Shown here: positions 45,645-58,186 of the stretch, in pieces
Position numbering within the stretch: position 1 is the stretch's first letter
Layout: each line of letters starts with the position of its first letter
Assembly (NCBI RefSeq): GCF_004025535.1
Contig: NZ_QJRG01000033.1
Span: 186,001-250,000, forward strand
Source: Pseudomonas alkylphenolica
GTDB lineage: Bacteria; Pseudomonadota; Gammaproteobacteria; Pseudomonadales; Pseudomonadaceae
Length of the DNA: 64,000 bases
Reading direction: 5' to 3'
Notes under the pieces: generated by a model
The model's input: only the letters and a program-made list of their open reading frames with translations
Told to the model about the DNA's origin: nothing
The model's database searches: none
Made by a program: the position numbers and the translations under genes

Positions 45645-46808
45645 TCAGGCCTTGGCCCGTTGTTCCAGTACTTCCACCGCTGGCAGGACCTTGCCCTCGA
45701 CGAACTCGAGGAACGCGCCGCCACCGGTAGAAATGTAGGAGATTTGCTCGGCAACGCCATACTTGTCGATGGCAGCCAGGGTGTCGCCACCACCGGCGAT
45801 GGAGAACGCCGCGCTCTCAGCGATAGCCTTGGCCAGCACCTTGGTGCCGTTGCCGAACTGGTCGAACTCGAACACGCCTACCGGGCCGTTCCACAGGATG
45901 GTCTTGGACGACTTCAGCAGCTCGGCGAAGTTGGCCGCAGTCTGCGGGCCGATGTCCAGGATCATGTCGTCTTCAGCCACGTCAGCCACCAACTTGACGG
46001 TAGCTGCGGCGCTTTCTGCAAATTCCTTGGCAACCACCACGTCGACAGGCAGCGGCACATTGACCTTGGCGGCAATGGCTTTGGCGGTGTCGATCAGGTC
46101 GGGCTCGTACAGCGACTTGCCAACCGGGTGACCGGCAGCGGCCAGGAAGGTGTTGGCGATACCGCCACCGACGATCAGCAGGTCGCAGATCTGGCTCAGG
46201 CTGTTGAGCACATCGAGCTTGGTCGACACCTTGGAGCCGGCAACGATGGCAGCCATCGGCTTGGCCGGGGCTTTCAGGGCCTTGCCCAACGCATCCAGTT
46301 CAGCGGCCAGCAGCGGGCCAGCAGCAGCGACGCTGGCGAACTTGGCCACGCCGTGGGTAGAACCCTCGGCGCGGTGGGCGGTACCGAACGCGTCCATCAC
46401 GAACACATCGCACAGCGCAGCGTACTTCTGCGCCAGCTCGTCAGCGTTCTTCTTTTCGCCCTTGTTGAAGCGCACGTTCTCGAACAGCACGATGTCGCCG
46501 GCCTTGACGTCAACACCGTCCAGGTAGTCGGCAACCAGTGGCACTTCGCGGCCCAGGGCCTTGCTCAGGTAGTCGGCAACCGGCTTGAGGCTGTTCTCGG
46601 CAGAGAATTCGCCTTCGCGCGGGCGACCCAGGTGCGAGCACACCATTACGGCCGCGCCCTTTTCCAGCGCCAGCTTGATGGTCGGCAGCGAAGCCAGGAT
46701 ACGCGCATCGCTGGCAACCACACCGTCCTTTACAGGGACGTTGAGGTCTTCGCGAATCAGTACGCGCTTACCTTGCAGGTCGAGGTCGGTCATCTTCAAC
46801 ACGGTCAT
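45645..46808 (-). CDS. pgk: Phosphoglycerate kinase
   Basis: A 387-residue kinase interconverting 1,3-bisphosphoglycerate and 3-phosphoglycerate. It has [14 protein letters not shown] near the N-terminus and [14 protein letters not shown] and [13 protein letters not shown] in the nucleotide domain. It follows epd by 12 bases, forming an operon. Confidence 0.97.
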   Translation of the reverse strand: MTVLKMTDLDLQGKRVLIREDLNVPVKDGVVASDARILASLPTIKLALEKGAAVMVCSHLGRPREGEFSAENSLKPVADYLSKALGREVPLVADYLDGVDVKAGDIVLFENVRFNKGEKKNADELAQKYAALCDVFVMDAFGTAHRAEGSTHGVAKFASVAAAGPLLAAELDALGKALKAPAKPMAAIVAGSKVSTKLDVLNSLSQICDLLIVGGGIANTFLAAAGHPVGKSLYEPDLIDTAKAIAAKVNVPLPVDVVVAKEFAESAAATVKLVADVAEDDMILDIGPQTAANFAELLKSSKTILWNGPVGVFEFDQFGNGTKVLAKAIAESAAFSIAGGGDTLAAIDKYGVAEQISYISTGGGAFLEFVEGKVLPAVEVLEQRAKA

Positions 46809-46820
46809 GAATGCAGTCCT

Positions 46821-47888
46821 TCAGGGCTGTTTACAAGTGGAGCGGGTTTGATTGACGACGTGCAGATAATGTTCGGCAACGTCGAGCATACGGTTGGCAA
46901 AACCCCATTCGTTGTCGAACCAGGCCAGCAGGTTGACCAGCCGGGGGCCGGAAACACGGGTCTGACTGGCATCGACGATCGCCGAATGTGGGTCATGGTT
47001 GAAATCACAACTGGCATGCGGCAGTTCAGTGTAGGCCAGCAAGCCCTTGAGCGGCCCGCTCAGGGCTGCATCACGCAACACCTGGTTGACCTCGGCCGCC
47101 GTGGTGTCGCGGGACGTCTGCAGGGTGATGTCCAGGCACGACACGTTAACCGTCGGCACACGTACGGCTTTGGCCTGAATTCGCCCGGCAAGTTCCGGCA
47201 ACAGGCGTTCAATGCCACGTGCAAGGCCGGTGGACACCGGAATCACCGACTGGAACGCCGAACGGGTGCGACGCAGGTCTTCATGGTGGTAGGCGTCGAT
47301 TACCGGCTGATCGTTCATTGCCGAGTGGATCGTGGTGATCGACACATACTCCAGGCCAAAGGCCTGGTCCAGCACACGCAGCAACGGAACACCGCAGTTG
47401 GTGGTGCAAGAGGCGTTGGAGACCAGCAGCTCACTGCCGTCCAGACAATCCTGGTTGATGCCATAGACAATCGTTGCGTCGACGTCTACTTCACTGGCCA
47501 TGGGCTGGGAAAACAGCACTCGCGGGGCACCGGCATCAAGAAAACGCTGGCCATCGGCACGGGTGTTGTAGGCGCCGGAACACTCAAGCACCAGGTCGAC
47601 ACCCAGTGCGGCCCAGTCGATTTCTTCCGGCGTGGCACTGCGCAAGACTTTCACGCAGTCGCCGTTGATATGCAGACAATCGCCATCGACCTTCACCTCG
47701 CCGGGAAAACGCCCGTGGGTGGAGTCGAAGCGTGTCAGGTATTCGATGCTGGCCTGGTCGGCCAGGTCGTTCAGCGCAACGATCTCGAAGCCGGCCTTTG
47801 CCCCTCGCTCAAAGAGTGCGCGCAAAACGCAACGACCGATACGGCCGTAGCCGTTGAGTGCAACTTTGTAGGGACGCGGTTGGGGCAT
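46821..47888 (-). CDS. epd: D-erythrose-4-phosphate dehydrogenase
   Basis: A 355-residue GAPDH-fold enzyme that oxidises erythrose 4-phosphate for pyridoxal 5'-phosphate synthesis. It has the NAD motif NGYGRIGR and catalytic Cys in SNASCTTNC. The operon context between tktA and pgk is the classic gapB/epd-pgk arrangement. A GAPDH role cannot be excluded by sequence alone, but context favours epd. The start is the ATG giving MPQPRPYKVALNGYG. Confidence 0.92.
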   Translation of the reverse strand: MPQPRPYKVALNGYGRIGRCVLRALFERGAKAGFEIVALNDLADQASIEYLTRFDSTHGRFPGEVKVDGDCLHINGDCVKVLRSATPEEIDWAALGVDLVLECSGAYNTRADGQRFLDAGAPRVLFSQPMASEVDVDATIVYGINQDCLDGSELLVSNASCTTNCGVPLLRVLDQAFGLEYVSITTIHSAMNDQPVIDAYHHEDLRRTRSAFQSVIPVSTGLARGIERLLPELAGRIQAKAVRVPTVNVSCLDITLQTSRDTTAAEVNQVLRDAALSGPLKGLLAYTELPHASCDFNHDPHSAIVDASQTRVSGPRLVNLLAWFDNEWGFANRMLDVAEHYLHVVNQTRSTCKQP

Positions 47889-47947
47889 GGGATGCTCACG
47901 GAACAGAAGCGTTATCTGCAACCTATGGGATTTGAGGCGAGGCCATC

Positions 47948-47995
47948 GCGGATAAATCCGCTCCCACAGCGTTTTGTAGGAGCGGATTCATCCGC
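47948..47995. repeat. Inverted REP pair between epd and tktA
   Basis: Two 17-base arms, GCGGATAAATCCGCTCC (47948-47964) and GGAGCGGATTCATCCGC (47979-47995), are inverted with one mismatch. A third partial CGCTCCCACAG lies near 48009-48020. This is a BIME-like pair of putida-group REPs. Confidence 0.75.
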
Positions 47996-48030
47996 AATCA
48001 ATCCAGCACCGCTCCCACAGAACAGCGGGA

Positions 48031-50028
48031 TCAGTCTTCCAGCAGCTCTTCAGCGGTACCCAGGATGTTTTCCAGGGTGAAGCCGAACTCTTCGAACAAA
48101 GCAGCCGCCGGGGCCGATTCGCCGTAGGTGGTCATGCCGATGACACGACCTTCAAGGCCGACGTACTTGTACCAGAAGTCGGCATGGGCCGCTTCGATAG
48201 CGATACGCGCGCCAACCTGCAGCGGCAGTACCGATTGCTTGTACGCAGCATCCTGGGCATCGAACACGCTGGTGCACGGCATCGACACGACGCGGGCCTT
48301 GCGGCCTTGCTCGGTCAGTTTGTCGAAGGCCTGAACGGCCAGGCCGACTTCGGAGCCGGTGGCGATCAGGATCAGCTCAGGCTCGCCTGCGCAGTCTTTC
48401 AACACATAGCCACCACGGCTGATGTCGGCGATCTGGCCGGCATCACGGGTTTGGTGCTGCAGGTTCTGACGCGAGAAGATCAGTGCCGAAGGGCCGTCCT
48501 TACGCTCCAGCGCGTGCTTCCAGGACACCGCCGATTCAACGGCGTCGGCTGGGCGCCAGGTGTCCAGGTTAGGCGTGCTGCGCAGGCTGGTCAGTTGCTC
48601 GATCGGCTGGTGAGTCGGGCCGTCTTCGCCCAGGCCAATCGAGTCGTGGGTGTAGACGTGGATTACGCGCTGCTTCATCAGTGCCGACATGCGTACTGCG
48701 TTACGTGCGTATTCCATGAACATCAGGAAGGTTGCGCCGTAAGGCACCAGGCCGCCGTGCAGGGCAACGCCGTTCATGATGGCGGTCATGCCGAACTCGC
48801 GCACGCCGTAGAACATGTAGTTGCCGCTGGCATCTTCAGCGCTGACGCCCTTGCAACCTTTCCACAGGGTCAGGTTGGAGCCGGCCAGGTCAGCCGAGCC
48901 GCCGAGGAACTCTGGCAGCAGAGGACCGAAGGCGTTCAGGGTGTTCTGGCTGGCCTTGCGGCTGGCGATGGTCTCGCCTTTGGCCGCCACTTCAGCAATG
49001 TAGGCCGAGGCTTTTTCCGAGAAGTCAGCAGGCAGCTCACCGCTCAGGCGACGCTTGAGCTCGCTGGCCAGTTCAGGGAAGGCAGCGGCGTAGGCGGCAA
49101 AGCGCTTGTCCCAGGCCGCTTCGGCAGCCTTGCCGGCTTCTTTGGCGTCCCACTCGGTGTAGATGTCAGCCGGCACTTCGAACGGCGCATGGTCCCACTT
49201 CAGTTCTTTACGGGCCAAGGCGATTTCATCGTTGCCCAGCGGAGCACCGTGGCAGTCTTCCTTGCCCTGCTTGTTCGGCGAACCGAAACCGATGATGGTC
49301 TTGCAGCAGATCAGCGTTGGCTGCTCGCTTTTGCGTGCGGTGTCGATGGCGGTCTTGATCTCGTCGGCGTCATGGCCGTCGACATTGCGGATCACCTGCC
49401 AGCCATAGGCTTCGAAGCGCTTTGGCGTGTCATCGGTGAACCAGCCTTCGACTTCACCGTCGATGGAGATACCGTTGTCATCGTAGAAGGCAATCAGCTT
49501 GCCCAGGCCCAAAGTGCCGGCCAGAGAAGCGACTTCGTGGGAAATGCCTTCCATCATGCAGCCGTCACCCAGGAACACATAGGTGTGGTGATCGACGATG
49601 TTGTGGCCTTCACGATTGAACTGCGCACCCAGCACTTTTTCTGCCAGGGCAAAGCCCACAGCGTTGGCCAGGCCCTGACCGAGCGGGCCGGTGGTGGTCT
49701 CTACGCCCGGGGTGTAACCGAACTCCGGGTGGCCCGGGGTACGGCTGTGCAACTGGCGGAAGGCCTTGAGGTCGTCGATGGTGACGTCATAGCCGGTCAG
49801 GTGCAGCAGCGAGTAGATCAACATCGAGCCATGGCCGTTCGACAGCACGAAGCGGTCACGATCGGCGAAATTCGGGTTGGTCGGGTTGTGCTTCAGATAG
49901 TCGCGCCAAAGAACCTCGGCGATATCCGCCATGCCCATAGGGGCACCGGGATGGCCGCTGTTGGCCTTTTGCACGGCATCCATGCTGAGGGCACGAATGG
50001 CGTTGGCACGCTCACGACGGCTGGGCAT
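48031..50028 (-). CDS. tktA: Transketolase
   Basis: A 665-residue thiamine-diphosphate enzyme of the pentose-phosphate pathway. ThDP site: GDGCMMEG through NDxx region; the pyrimidine domain has [18 protein letters not shown]. It normally uses TPP, the ligand of the riboswitch at the left edge. A REP pair separates it from epd. It is divergent from the ArsR-type gene. Confidence 0.96.
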   Translation of the reverse strand: MPSRRERANAIRALSMDAVQKANSGHPGAPMGMADIAEVLWRDYLKHNPTNPNFADRDRFVLSNGHGSMLIYSLLHLTGYDVTIDDLKAFRQLHSRTPGHPEFGYTPGVETTTGPLGQGLANAVGFALAEKVLGAQFNREGHNIVDHHTYVFLGDGCMMEGISHEVASLAGTLGLGKLIAFYDDNGISIDGEVEGWFTDDTPKRFEAYGWQVIRNVDGHDADEIKTAIDTARKSEQPTLICCKTIIGFGSPNKQGKEDCHGAPLGNDEIALARKELKWDHAPFEVPADIYTEWDAKEAGKAAEAAWDKRFAAYAAAFPELASELKRRLSGELPADFSEKASAYIAEVAAKGETIASRKASQNTLNAFGPLLPEFLGGSADLAGSNLTLWKGCKGVSAEDASGNYMFYGVREFGMTAIMNGVALHGGLVPYGATFLMFMEYARNAVRMSALMKQRVIHVYTHDSIGLGEDGPTHQPIEQLTSLRSTPNLDTWRPADAVESAVSWKHALERKDGPSALIFSRQNLQHQTRDAGQIADISRGGYVLKDCAGEPELILIATGSEVGLAVQAFDKLTEQGRKARVVSMPCTSVFDAQDAAYKQSVLPLQVGARIAIEAAHADFWYKYVGLEGRVIGMTTYGESAPAAALFEEFGFTLENILGTAEELLED

Positions 50029-50221
50029 CGCTTATCTCCTGGGCTTGAATTAGTTACGGTACGAAAAAAGGCGGCCATTTTCGCCCAGGCACGTGTCCGG
50101 GGGCAATGACGGATGGTCGATGCAGCGTGATTTTCCTGTGTTTAAGCGCAGATTCAGGGGTTAGCCCGGCCAAACAGCAGGATCGGTCGCGTGTGCTGCG
50201 ACGATTTGCCCCGCTTATCGC

Positions 50222-50247
50222 GCAATATCAAAACTTTTTGATATTGC
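50222..50247. promoter_or_regulatory. 26-bp perfect palindrome upstream of the ArsR-methyltransferase gene
   Basis: GCAATATCAAAA (50222-50233) and its exact reverse complement (50236-50247) are separated by CT. It lies 41 bases before the start codon of the ArsR-type gene and in the region divergent from tktA. A dyad this exact is typical of a dimeric ArsR-family repressor operator, so autoregulation of the regulator-metK operon is likely. Binding is inferred. Confidence 0.75.
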
Positions 50248-50287
50248 TCTTGCGAGGTGAGGGGTGCCCTGTCTAGACTGCCGCCCC

Positions 50288-51289
50288 ATGAATGTACGTG
50301 CGCCCGCAATCCGCCCAGAGCAAAGCGAGGAGCTGGCCGCCTTATGCAAGGCGGGCGGCGACCCACTGCGCCTGAGTGTTCTGCGGGCACTGGCCAGCGA
50401 TTCGTTCGGCGTGCTGGAACTGGCGCAGATCTTCGCCATTGGCCAGTCGGGCATGAGCCACCACCTCAAGGTACTGGCGCAGGCTTCCCTGGTGGCAACC
50501 CGGCGCGAAGGCAATGCGGTGTTCTATCGCCGCGCCTTGCCGGACGACCAGCGTTTGGGTGGCAAGCTGCACGCAGCCTTGCTGGAAGAGGTTGATGCAC
50601 TGATCCTGGCTGATGACGTCCAGGCGCGCATCCATCAGGTACAGCAGCGCCGAGCCGCCACTAGCCAGGATTTTTTCCTGCGAGTAGAAGAGAAGTTTCG
50701 CGCCCAACAAGACCTGATTGCCGGCCTGCCCCAATACGGCGAAAGCCTGCTGGCGTTGCTCGACAAGCTCAGCTTTGCCCCCCACGCCAGCGCCCTTGAA
50801 GTCGGCCCTGGCGATGGCGAATTTCTGCCCGAGTTGGCCCGGCGCTTTGCCCGGGTCACCGCACTGGACAACAGCCCGACCATGCTCGAGCTGGCACGCC
50901 AGGTCTGTCAGCGTGAAGGCCTGGCTAATGTGAACCTGCAGTTGGCCGATGCACTCAGTGCAACGGATGTGGAAGCCGACTGCGTAGTGCTGAACATGGT
51001 CCTGCACCATTTCAGCGCCCCGGCCCAAGCCCTGCGGCAACTGGCCAACCGCGTAAAAGCAGGCGGCAGCCTGTTGGTGACAGAGTTGTGCAGCCATGAC
51101 CAAAGCTGGGCCAGAGAGGCCTGCGGTGATATCTGGCTGGGTTTTGAACAGGACGACCTGGCCCGCTGGGCCAGCGCTGCGGGACTGGCTCCCGGGGACA
51201 GCCTTTATGTGGGCTTACGTAATGGTTTCCAGATTCAGGTCCGCCATTTTCAGCGACCGGCTGGCGACACTAACATCGGTAAATTTTAG
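50288..51289 (+). CDS. ArsR-family regulator fused to a SAM-dependent methyltransferase domain
   Basis: A 333-residue fusion. Residues about 10-95 form an ArsR winged helix (GGDPLRLSVLRALASDSFGVLELAQIF, recognition helix QSGMSHHLKVLAQ). Residues about 150-310 form a class I methyltransferase fold with SAM motif I EVGPGDGEFLPEL and LNMVLHHF. ArsR-family proteins regulating the SAM cycle, sensing SAH (SahR), are known from comparative genomics in Proteobacteria. This one is 12 bases before metK, with a perfect palindrome upstream. The methyltransferase-like domain may sense SAM/SAH rather than methylate. Confidence 0.88.
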   Translation: MNVRAPAIRPEQSEELAALCKAGGDPLRLSVLRALASDSFGVLELAQIFAIGQSGMSHHLKVLAQASLVATRREGNAVFYRRALPDDQRLGGKLHAALLEEVDALILADDVQARIHQVQQRRAATSQDFFLRVEEKFRAQQDLIAGLPQYGESLLALLDKLSFAPHASALEVGPGDGEFLPELARRFARVTALDNSPTMLELARQVCQREGLANVNLQLADALSATDVEADCVVLNMVLHHFSAPAQALRQLANRVKAGGSLLVTELCSHDQSWAREACGDIWLGFEQDDLARWASAAGLAPGDSLYVGLRNGFQIQVRHFQRPAGDTNIGKF

Positions 51290-51301
51290 GAACCCGTCGA
51301 G

Positions 51302-54331
<3,030 letters not shown>

Positions 54332-54460
54332 AGAAGCCACCTGGCGAATCAGGATTTTTCTGACAATGCAGCCGAAAAGTCCACCTAGGGTTCCTTAATT
54401 CGCGAAATAAGGGCAGGATTTCCCCCAACCTTTACTGCTATGCCCCGAATGGAGGCGCCC

Positions 54461-54847
54461 ATGAAAGTCTTTTCTTCGCTCATTCTCATGACTGCACTTG
54501 GCCTGGCTGCCAGTGCGCTGCAGGCAGCCCCGGAAGCAACGCCCCTGACCGGCTGTGCAGCCAAGAAAGCGGACATTCAACAACAGATTGACAAGTCCGT
54601 TAACCCTTTCGAAAAAGCCGGTCTTGAGAAAGCGCTGAGCGAAGTCAACGAGCACTGCACCGATGCCGGCCTGAAGAAAGAGCGCGAACAGAAAGTGCTC
54701 GACGCCCGTCACGAAGTGACGCAGCGCACCAAGGACCTGGACAAAGCCATGAAAAAGGGCGATGCAGAGAAGATCAACAAGCGCAAAGACAAGCTGGCCG
54801 AGTCCAAGAAAGAACTGCAGGAAGCACTGGACGCACTTGATAAGTAA
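54461..54847 (+). CDS. DUF1090-family periplasmic protein (YqjC-like)
   Basis: A 128-residue protein with a signal peptide (SLILMTALGLAASALQA/AP) and a highly charged helical mature part (KVLDARHEVTQRTKDLDKAMKKG) that reads as a coiled coil. Two Cys in the mature part (TGCAAKK, EHCTDAG) may form a disulfide. Family DUF1090/YqjC has no firm function. The ATG follows GGAGG; an in-frame ATG seven codons upstream is less likely. Confidence 0.8.
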   Translation: MKVFSSLILMTALGLAASALQAAPEATPLTGCAAKKADIQQQIDKSVNPFEKAGLEKALSEVNEHCTDAGLKKEREQKVLDARHEVTQRTKDLDKAMKKGDAEKINKRKDKLAESKKELQEALDALDK

Positions 54848-54926
54848 GCCAACGGTTTAACGCTGTAGTTATCGCAGGGCCTGACTCCACCTGAGCGTGG
54901 AGCAAGCAGGCCCTGCGACCTTGTAT

Positions 54927-55376
54927 TCAATGGTTACGAAATTCGGTATGACAGGCTTTGCAGGCTGCTTCAACCTTGTCGGTCGGCGCAGCCAGATCGG
55001 CCGCCTTCAGCGGTTGATTACGGGTAACGGCGACCAGTTCGCCGGTCGCTACCTCAAGCTGACGCGCCAACTCCTGGAAACGTGCCTGCTTTTCCCAGAC
55101 GTCAGGGCGCGCACTGGTTTCGTCTTCCTCGCGAACCTGTGGAAAATGCTTCCACGGCTCACGGGACAAGGTGTCGAGCTGCACGGCGCCGTCGGCGAAC
55201 TTCTGTCCGTTGAACGCCAACCGACCGCGCAGCATTCCGCCGAGGTCTTCACTGGTCTTGAGCATCTGTTTGAAAATGGTCTTGCGCTGGCCCAGCGGCG
55301 AATTGGGATCAACGCCACCACAGGCGGTCAGGGTCAGGCAGGCCAGCAGTACAACGGAGAGTCGCTTGAGCATCAT
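54927..55376 (-). CDS. Cytochrome c'-family lipoprotein
   Basis: A 149-residue protein with a lipobox (LTACGG) and a C-terminal heme-binding CKACH in EAACKACHTEFRNH, the hallmark position for class II (c'-type) cytochromes. It is thus a membrane-anchored periplasmic heme protein, possibly for electron transfer or NO binding. Start is one of two adjacent ATGs. It converges with the DUF1090 gene and is divergent from mltA. Confidence 0.8.
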   Translation of the reverse strand: MMLKRLSVVLLACLTLTACGGVDPNSPLGQRKTIFKQMLKTSEDLGGMLRGRLAFNGQKFADGAVQLDTLSREPWKHFPQVREEDETSARPDVWEKQARFQELARQLEVATGELVAVTRNQPLKAADLAAPTDKVEAACKACHTEFRNH

Positions 55377-55506
55377 GGTAACGTCGGCTTACGGGAAAAA
55401 GGCGGCCAGTATCCTCGCCTCACCGCCAAAGACCAATACCCTTATTAAATCTACGGATTGTTGCCCACGCCTCAACCCCCGGACAATCCGCTACGGAAAC
55501 CCCTTC

Positions 55507-56658
55507 ATGAAATTTCCTTTACGCCATCTGGGCTGGACACTCTCGGTACTGGCCCTGCTCACCGGTTGCAACGGCGGCGCCCCGGAAAAACCCAAGCCCC
55601 ATGCGGTCGCCACCTACGTCAGCAGCACCTGGAAAGACCTGCCCCAGGTCAGCGATAGCGACCTGCTGGCCGGATTCGAAGCCTGGCGCAGTGCTTGCGA
55701 GCGCCTCAAGCGTGACGCCATCTGGGCGGGTACCTGTACTGCCGCCGCCAGTGTCCCCGCCGACAGTAATCAGGTGCGCAGCTTTCTTCAGGCACAACTG
55801 GATGTCTACAGCATGCGCTCGGGCGACAACAGTGCGAACGGGTTGATCACCGGCTACTACGAACCGGTTTACCCCGGCAGCCTGACCCAGACCGCCAGCG
55901 CGCATGTGCCGGTGTACGGCGTGCCGAACGACATGATCGTGGTGGCACTGGACAGCGTTTACCCCGAACTCAAGGGCAAGCGTCTTCGCGGCCGCCTGGA
56001 GGGTCGCGTGCTCAAGCCTTACGACACTGCTGAAGTGATCAACCAGCACGGTGTACCAGCCCCGGTACTGGCCTGGCTTACCGACCCGATGGACCTGCAG
56101 TTTCTGCAGATCCAGGGTTCCGGTCGGATTCAACTCGAGAGCGGCCGCCAGTTGCGTGTTGGTTATGCCGACCAGAATGGCCACCCTTATCGTCCGGTTG
56201 GGCGCTGGCTGGTCGAGCAGGGTCAATTGAAAAAAGAAGAAGTGTCCATGGGTGCCATTCACGCCTGGGCCGAGGCGAACCCGGCGCGCGTGCCCGAACT
56301 CCTGGCGAGCAACCCCAGCTATGTATTCTTCAGTACGCGTCCGGACAGTAACGAAGGGCCACGCGGTTCGCTCAACGTACCCTTGACCGCAGGCTACAGC
56401 GTGGCGATCGACCGCAAGGTAATTCCGCTGGGCAGCCTGCTGTGGCTCTCCACCACTCGCCCCGATGGTGCACCGGTAGTACGGCCGGTTGCTGCCCAGG
56501 ACACGGGCGGGGCGATCACCGGAGAAGTGCGTGCAGACCTGTTCTGGGGCACCGGCGCCGAAGCAGGAGAACTGGCTGGCAACATGAAGCAGCAAGGGCA
56601 GATCTGGTTGCTATGGCCCAAAGGTGCAGCGCTGCCTGAAGTGCCGAAGGTGCTGTGA
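55507..56658 (+). CDS. mltA: Membrane-bound lytic murein transglycosylase A
   Basis: A 383-residue lipoprotein with the lipobox LALLTGC near residue 20. MltA domain: NGLITGYYEPVYPGS and FLQIQGSGRIQL; the 3D (Asp-Asp-Asp) domain follows with VAAQDTGGAITGEVRADLFWG containing the catalytic Asp region. It cleaves peptidoglycan glycan strands at the outer membrane. It stands alone. Confidence 0.95.
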   Translation: MKFPLRHLGWTLSVLALLTGCNGGAPEKPKPHAVATYVSSTWKDLPQVSDSDLLAGFEAWRSACERLKRDAIWAGTCTAAASVPADSNQVRSFLQAQLDVYSMRSGDNSANGLITGYYEPVYPGSLTQTASAHVPVYGVPNDMIVVALDSVYPELKGKRLRGRLEGRVLKPYDTAEVINQHGVPAPVLAWLTDPMDLQFLQIQGSGRIQLESGRQLRVGYADQNGHPYRPVGRWLVEQGQLKKEEVSMGAIHAWAEANPARVPELLASNPSYVFFSTRPDSNEGPRGSLNVPLTAGYSVAIDRKVIPLGSLLWLSTTRPDGAPVVRPVAAQDTGGAITGEVRADLFWGTGAEAGELAGNMKQQGQIWLLWPKGAALPEVPKVL

Positions 56659-56670
56659 TTCGATCGCGGG

Positions 56671-56714
56671 ACGACCGCTCCTACCGTCATAGGGGGAGCG
56701 GACTTGCTCCGCGC
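56671..56714. repeat. REP-like sequence after mltA
   Basis: GACCGCTCCTACC and GGAGCGGACTTGCTCCGC contain the CGCTCC/GGAGCG REP signature in convergent orientation, between the mltA stop and the MAPEG gene end. Confidence 0.6.
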
Positions 56715-56719
56715 TTGCG

Positions 56720-57106
56720 TCAGGCCGATACAACAAAAAACGAAACGATCAACCCCACGCCAACAAACCAGACCAGCGAGCGCAACGCCGCCCAGTCAGC
56801 CAGGTAGCAGATGATGTAGAGCAGGCGACTGGTGATGTACAGCACTGCCAGTACGTCCTGGGTCACCTGTTCGGCGTTACCGACAATGTCGGCGATAATC
56901 ACTGCTGCGGCAAAAGCCGGAAACGCTTCAAAACTGTTCAGCTGTGCCGCATGAGCACGCCGCGGCAAGCCTTCGAGTTTGTCGAGAAACGCTCGCGGGT
57001 CGTGATTTTGCCGCAAGTTGAAACGTCCGCTCCCGAACTTGGCGATGCTGGTACACAGTACCGGCAGAAACATCGCAATCAATACACACCAAAGCGCAAC
57101 GGTCAT
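56720..57106 (-). CDS. MAPEG family membrane protein
   Basis: A 128-residue protein with four predicted helices, MAPEG (eicosanoid/glutathione metabolism) fold: NHDPRAFLDKLEGLPRRAHAAQLNSFEAFPAF is the conserved cytosolic loop. Bacterial members are of undefined function, perhaps glutathione-dependent. It follows the EamA-type gene by 25 bases on the same strand. Confidence 0.88.
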   Translation of the reverse strand: MTVALWCVLIAMFLPVLCTSIAKFGSGRFNLRQNHDPRAFLDKLEGLPRRAHAAQLNSFEAFPAFAAAVIIADIVGNAEQVTQDVLAVLYITSRLLYIICYLADWAALRSLVWFVGVGLIVSFFVVSA

Positions 57107-57131
57107 GGCTATTTCCTTATCGGTCGGGAAG

Positions 57132-57965
57132 TCAGAGTTTCATGATCAGCATGCCAATCAGCACCAGGGCACAAGCTAAGAGCCTGGGCCCACCAAAAGG
57201 TTCTTTGAGGTAGCGCATTCCGAACAGCACCACCAGAATCACGCTCACCTCACGCAACGCCGCCGCTTCTGCCACTGACCCCAACTGCATGGCCCAAAGC
57301 ACCAGCGCATAACTGAGCAGCACGCACACACCGACGGCCAACCCAAGCCGCCACTGCAAGCGCCAGAACAGCACGAACGGCGCGCGTCGGGCAACACCGG
57401 CCAACAACGGAAAGGGCCATGCACTGAGCAGCGTCAACCACACAAGATAGTCCAGCGGCTGCGACCACAGCCGGATGGCCTGACCATCGAACCAGGTGTA
57501 ACAACCGATGCACAGCCCGATCAGCGCCACCACCGGCAGCATCGACCAGGGCAGACGATCCCCGCCTCCGCCCTGCCAGAGCAAGCAGGCCATGCCACAG
57601 GGAATCAGCAGGATGCCAATGATCTGCTGGTTGCTCAGGGCTTCTCCGGCAAAGGTCAAAGTGAGAGCCAGCACCACCAACGGCGACAGCCCACGCATTA
57701 ACGGATAAACCAGGCCCAGGTCGCCAACCCGATAGGCCTGGATCAACAAAAACCGGTAGAACTGCTCGAACAGTGCCGAGGCCAGCAACCAAGGCCAGAC
57801 TTCTGCAGGCGGGAACTGCACGAAGGCAACCATCACCAGCGCAAACACCAATGCCACGGCGTCCATGCTGGCGATAACCAGCAGGCGCTCGCCGCTGAAC
57901 TTGATCAGAGTGTTCCAGGTTGCATGCAGCAGGGCGGCAACCAGCACAAGGGAAGTGGCTAACAC
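57132..57965 (-). CDS. EamA/DMT family transporter
   Basis: A 277-residue inner-membrane protein with ten predicted helices and two EamA repeats (GLVYPLMRGLSPLVVLALT in the first; AALREVSVILVVLFG in the second). Such proteins usually export amino acids or other metabolites; the substrate is unknown. A GTG start with AAGGA upstream is used. It is divergent from the cation/proton antiporter. Confidence 0.83.
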   Translation of the reverse strand: MLATSLVLVAALLHATWNTLIKFSGERLLVIASMDAVALVFALVMVAFVQFPPAEVWPWLLASALFEQFYRFLLIQAYRVGDLGLVYPLMRGLSPLVVLALTLTFAGEALSNQQIIGILLIPCGMACLLWQGGGGDRLPWSMLPVVALIGLCIGCYTWFDGQAIRLWSQPLDYLVWLTLLSAWPFPLLAGVARRAPFVLFWRLQWRLGLAVGVCVLLSYALVLWAMQLGSVAEAAALREVSVILVVLFGMRYLKEPFGGPRLLACALVLIGMLIMKL

Positions 57966-58186
57966 GCGAAGGTCCTTGGCAAGGCAGAAGGGTCATCATT
58001 GGCCAGCCACTATCTAAGCATTTACCCCGGCACTGCGTCGCGCACATTTGCCAACAACGGAAACCAAATCGTACAGGCGCGGTCAACGCATGCACTGAAA
58101 AACTGTGTCCCCGCACCCACGACAGGCCATCCAAGCACTGCCCGACGGAGTCGGGCGTCAAATCGGAAGCCATTACAGGACCTGGA

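Noticed and set aside
45660..50109. Very long plus-strand open frames opposite pgk, epd and tktA (about 800 and 640 residues)
   Set aside because: They lie antisense to well-identified enzymes and show no conserved motifs or ribosome-binding sites.
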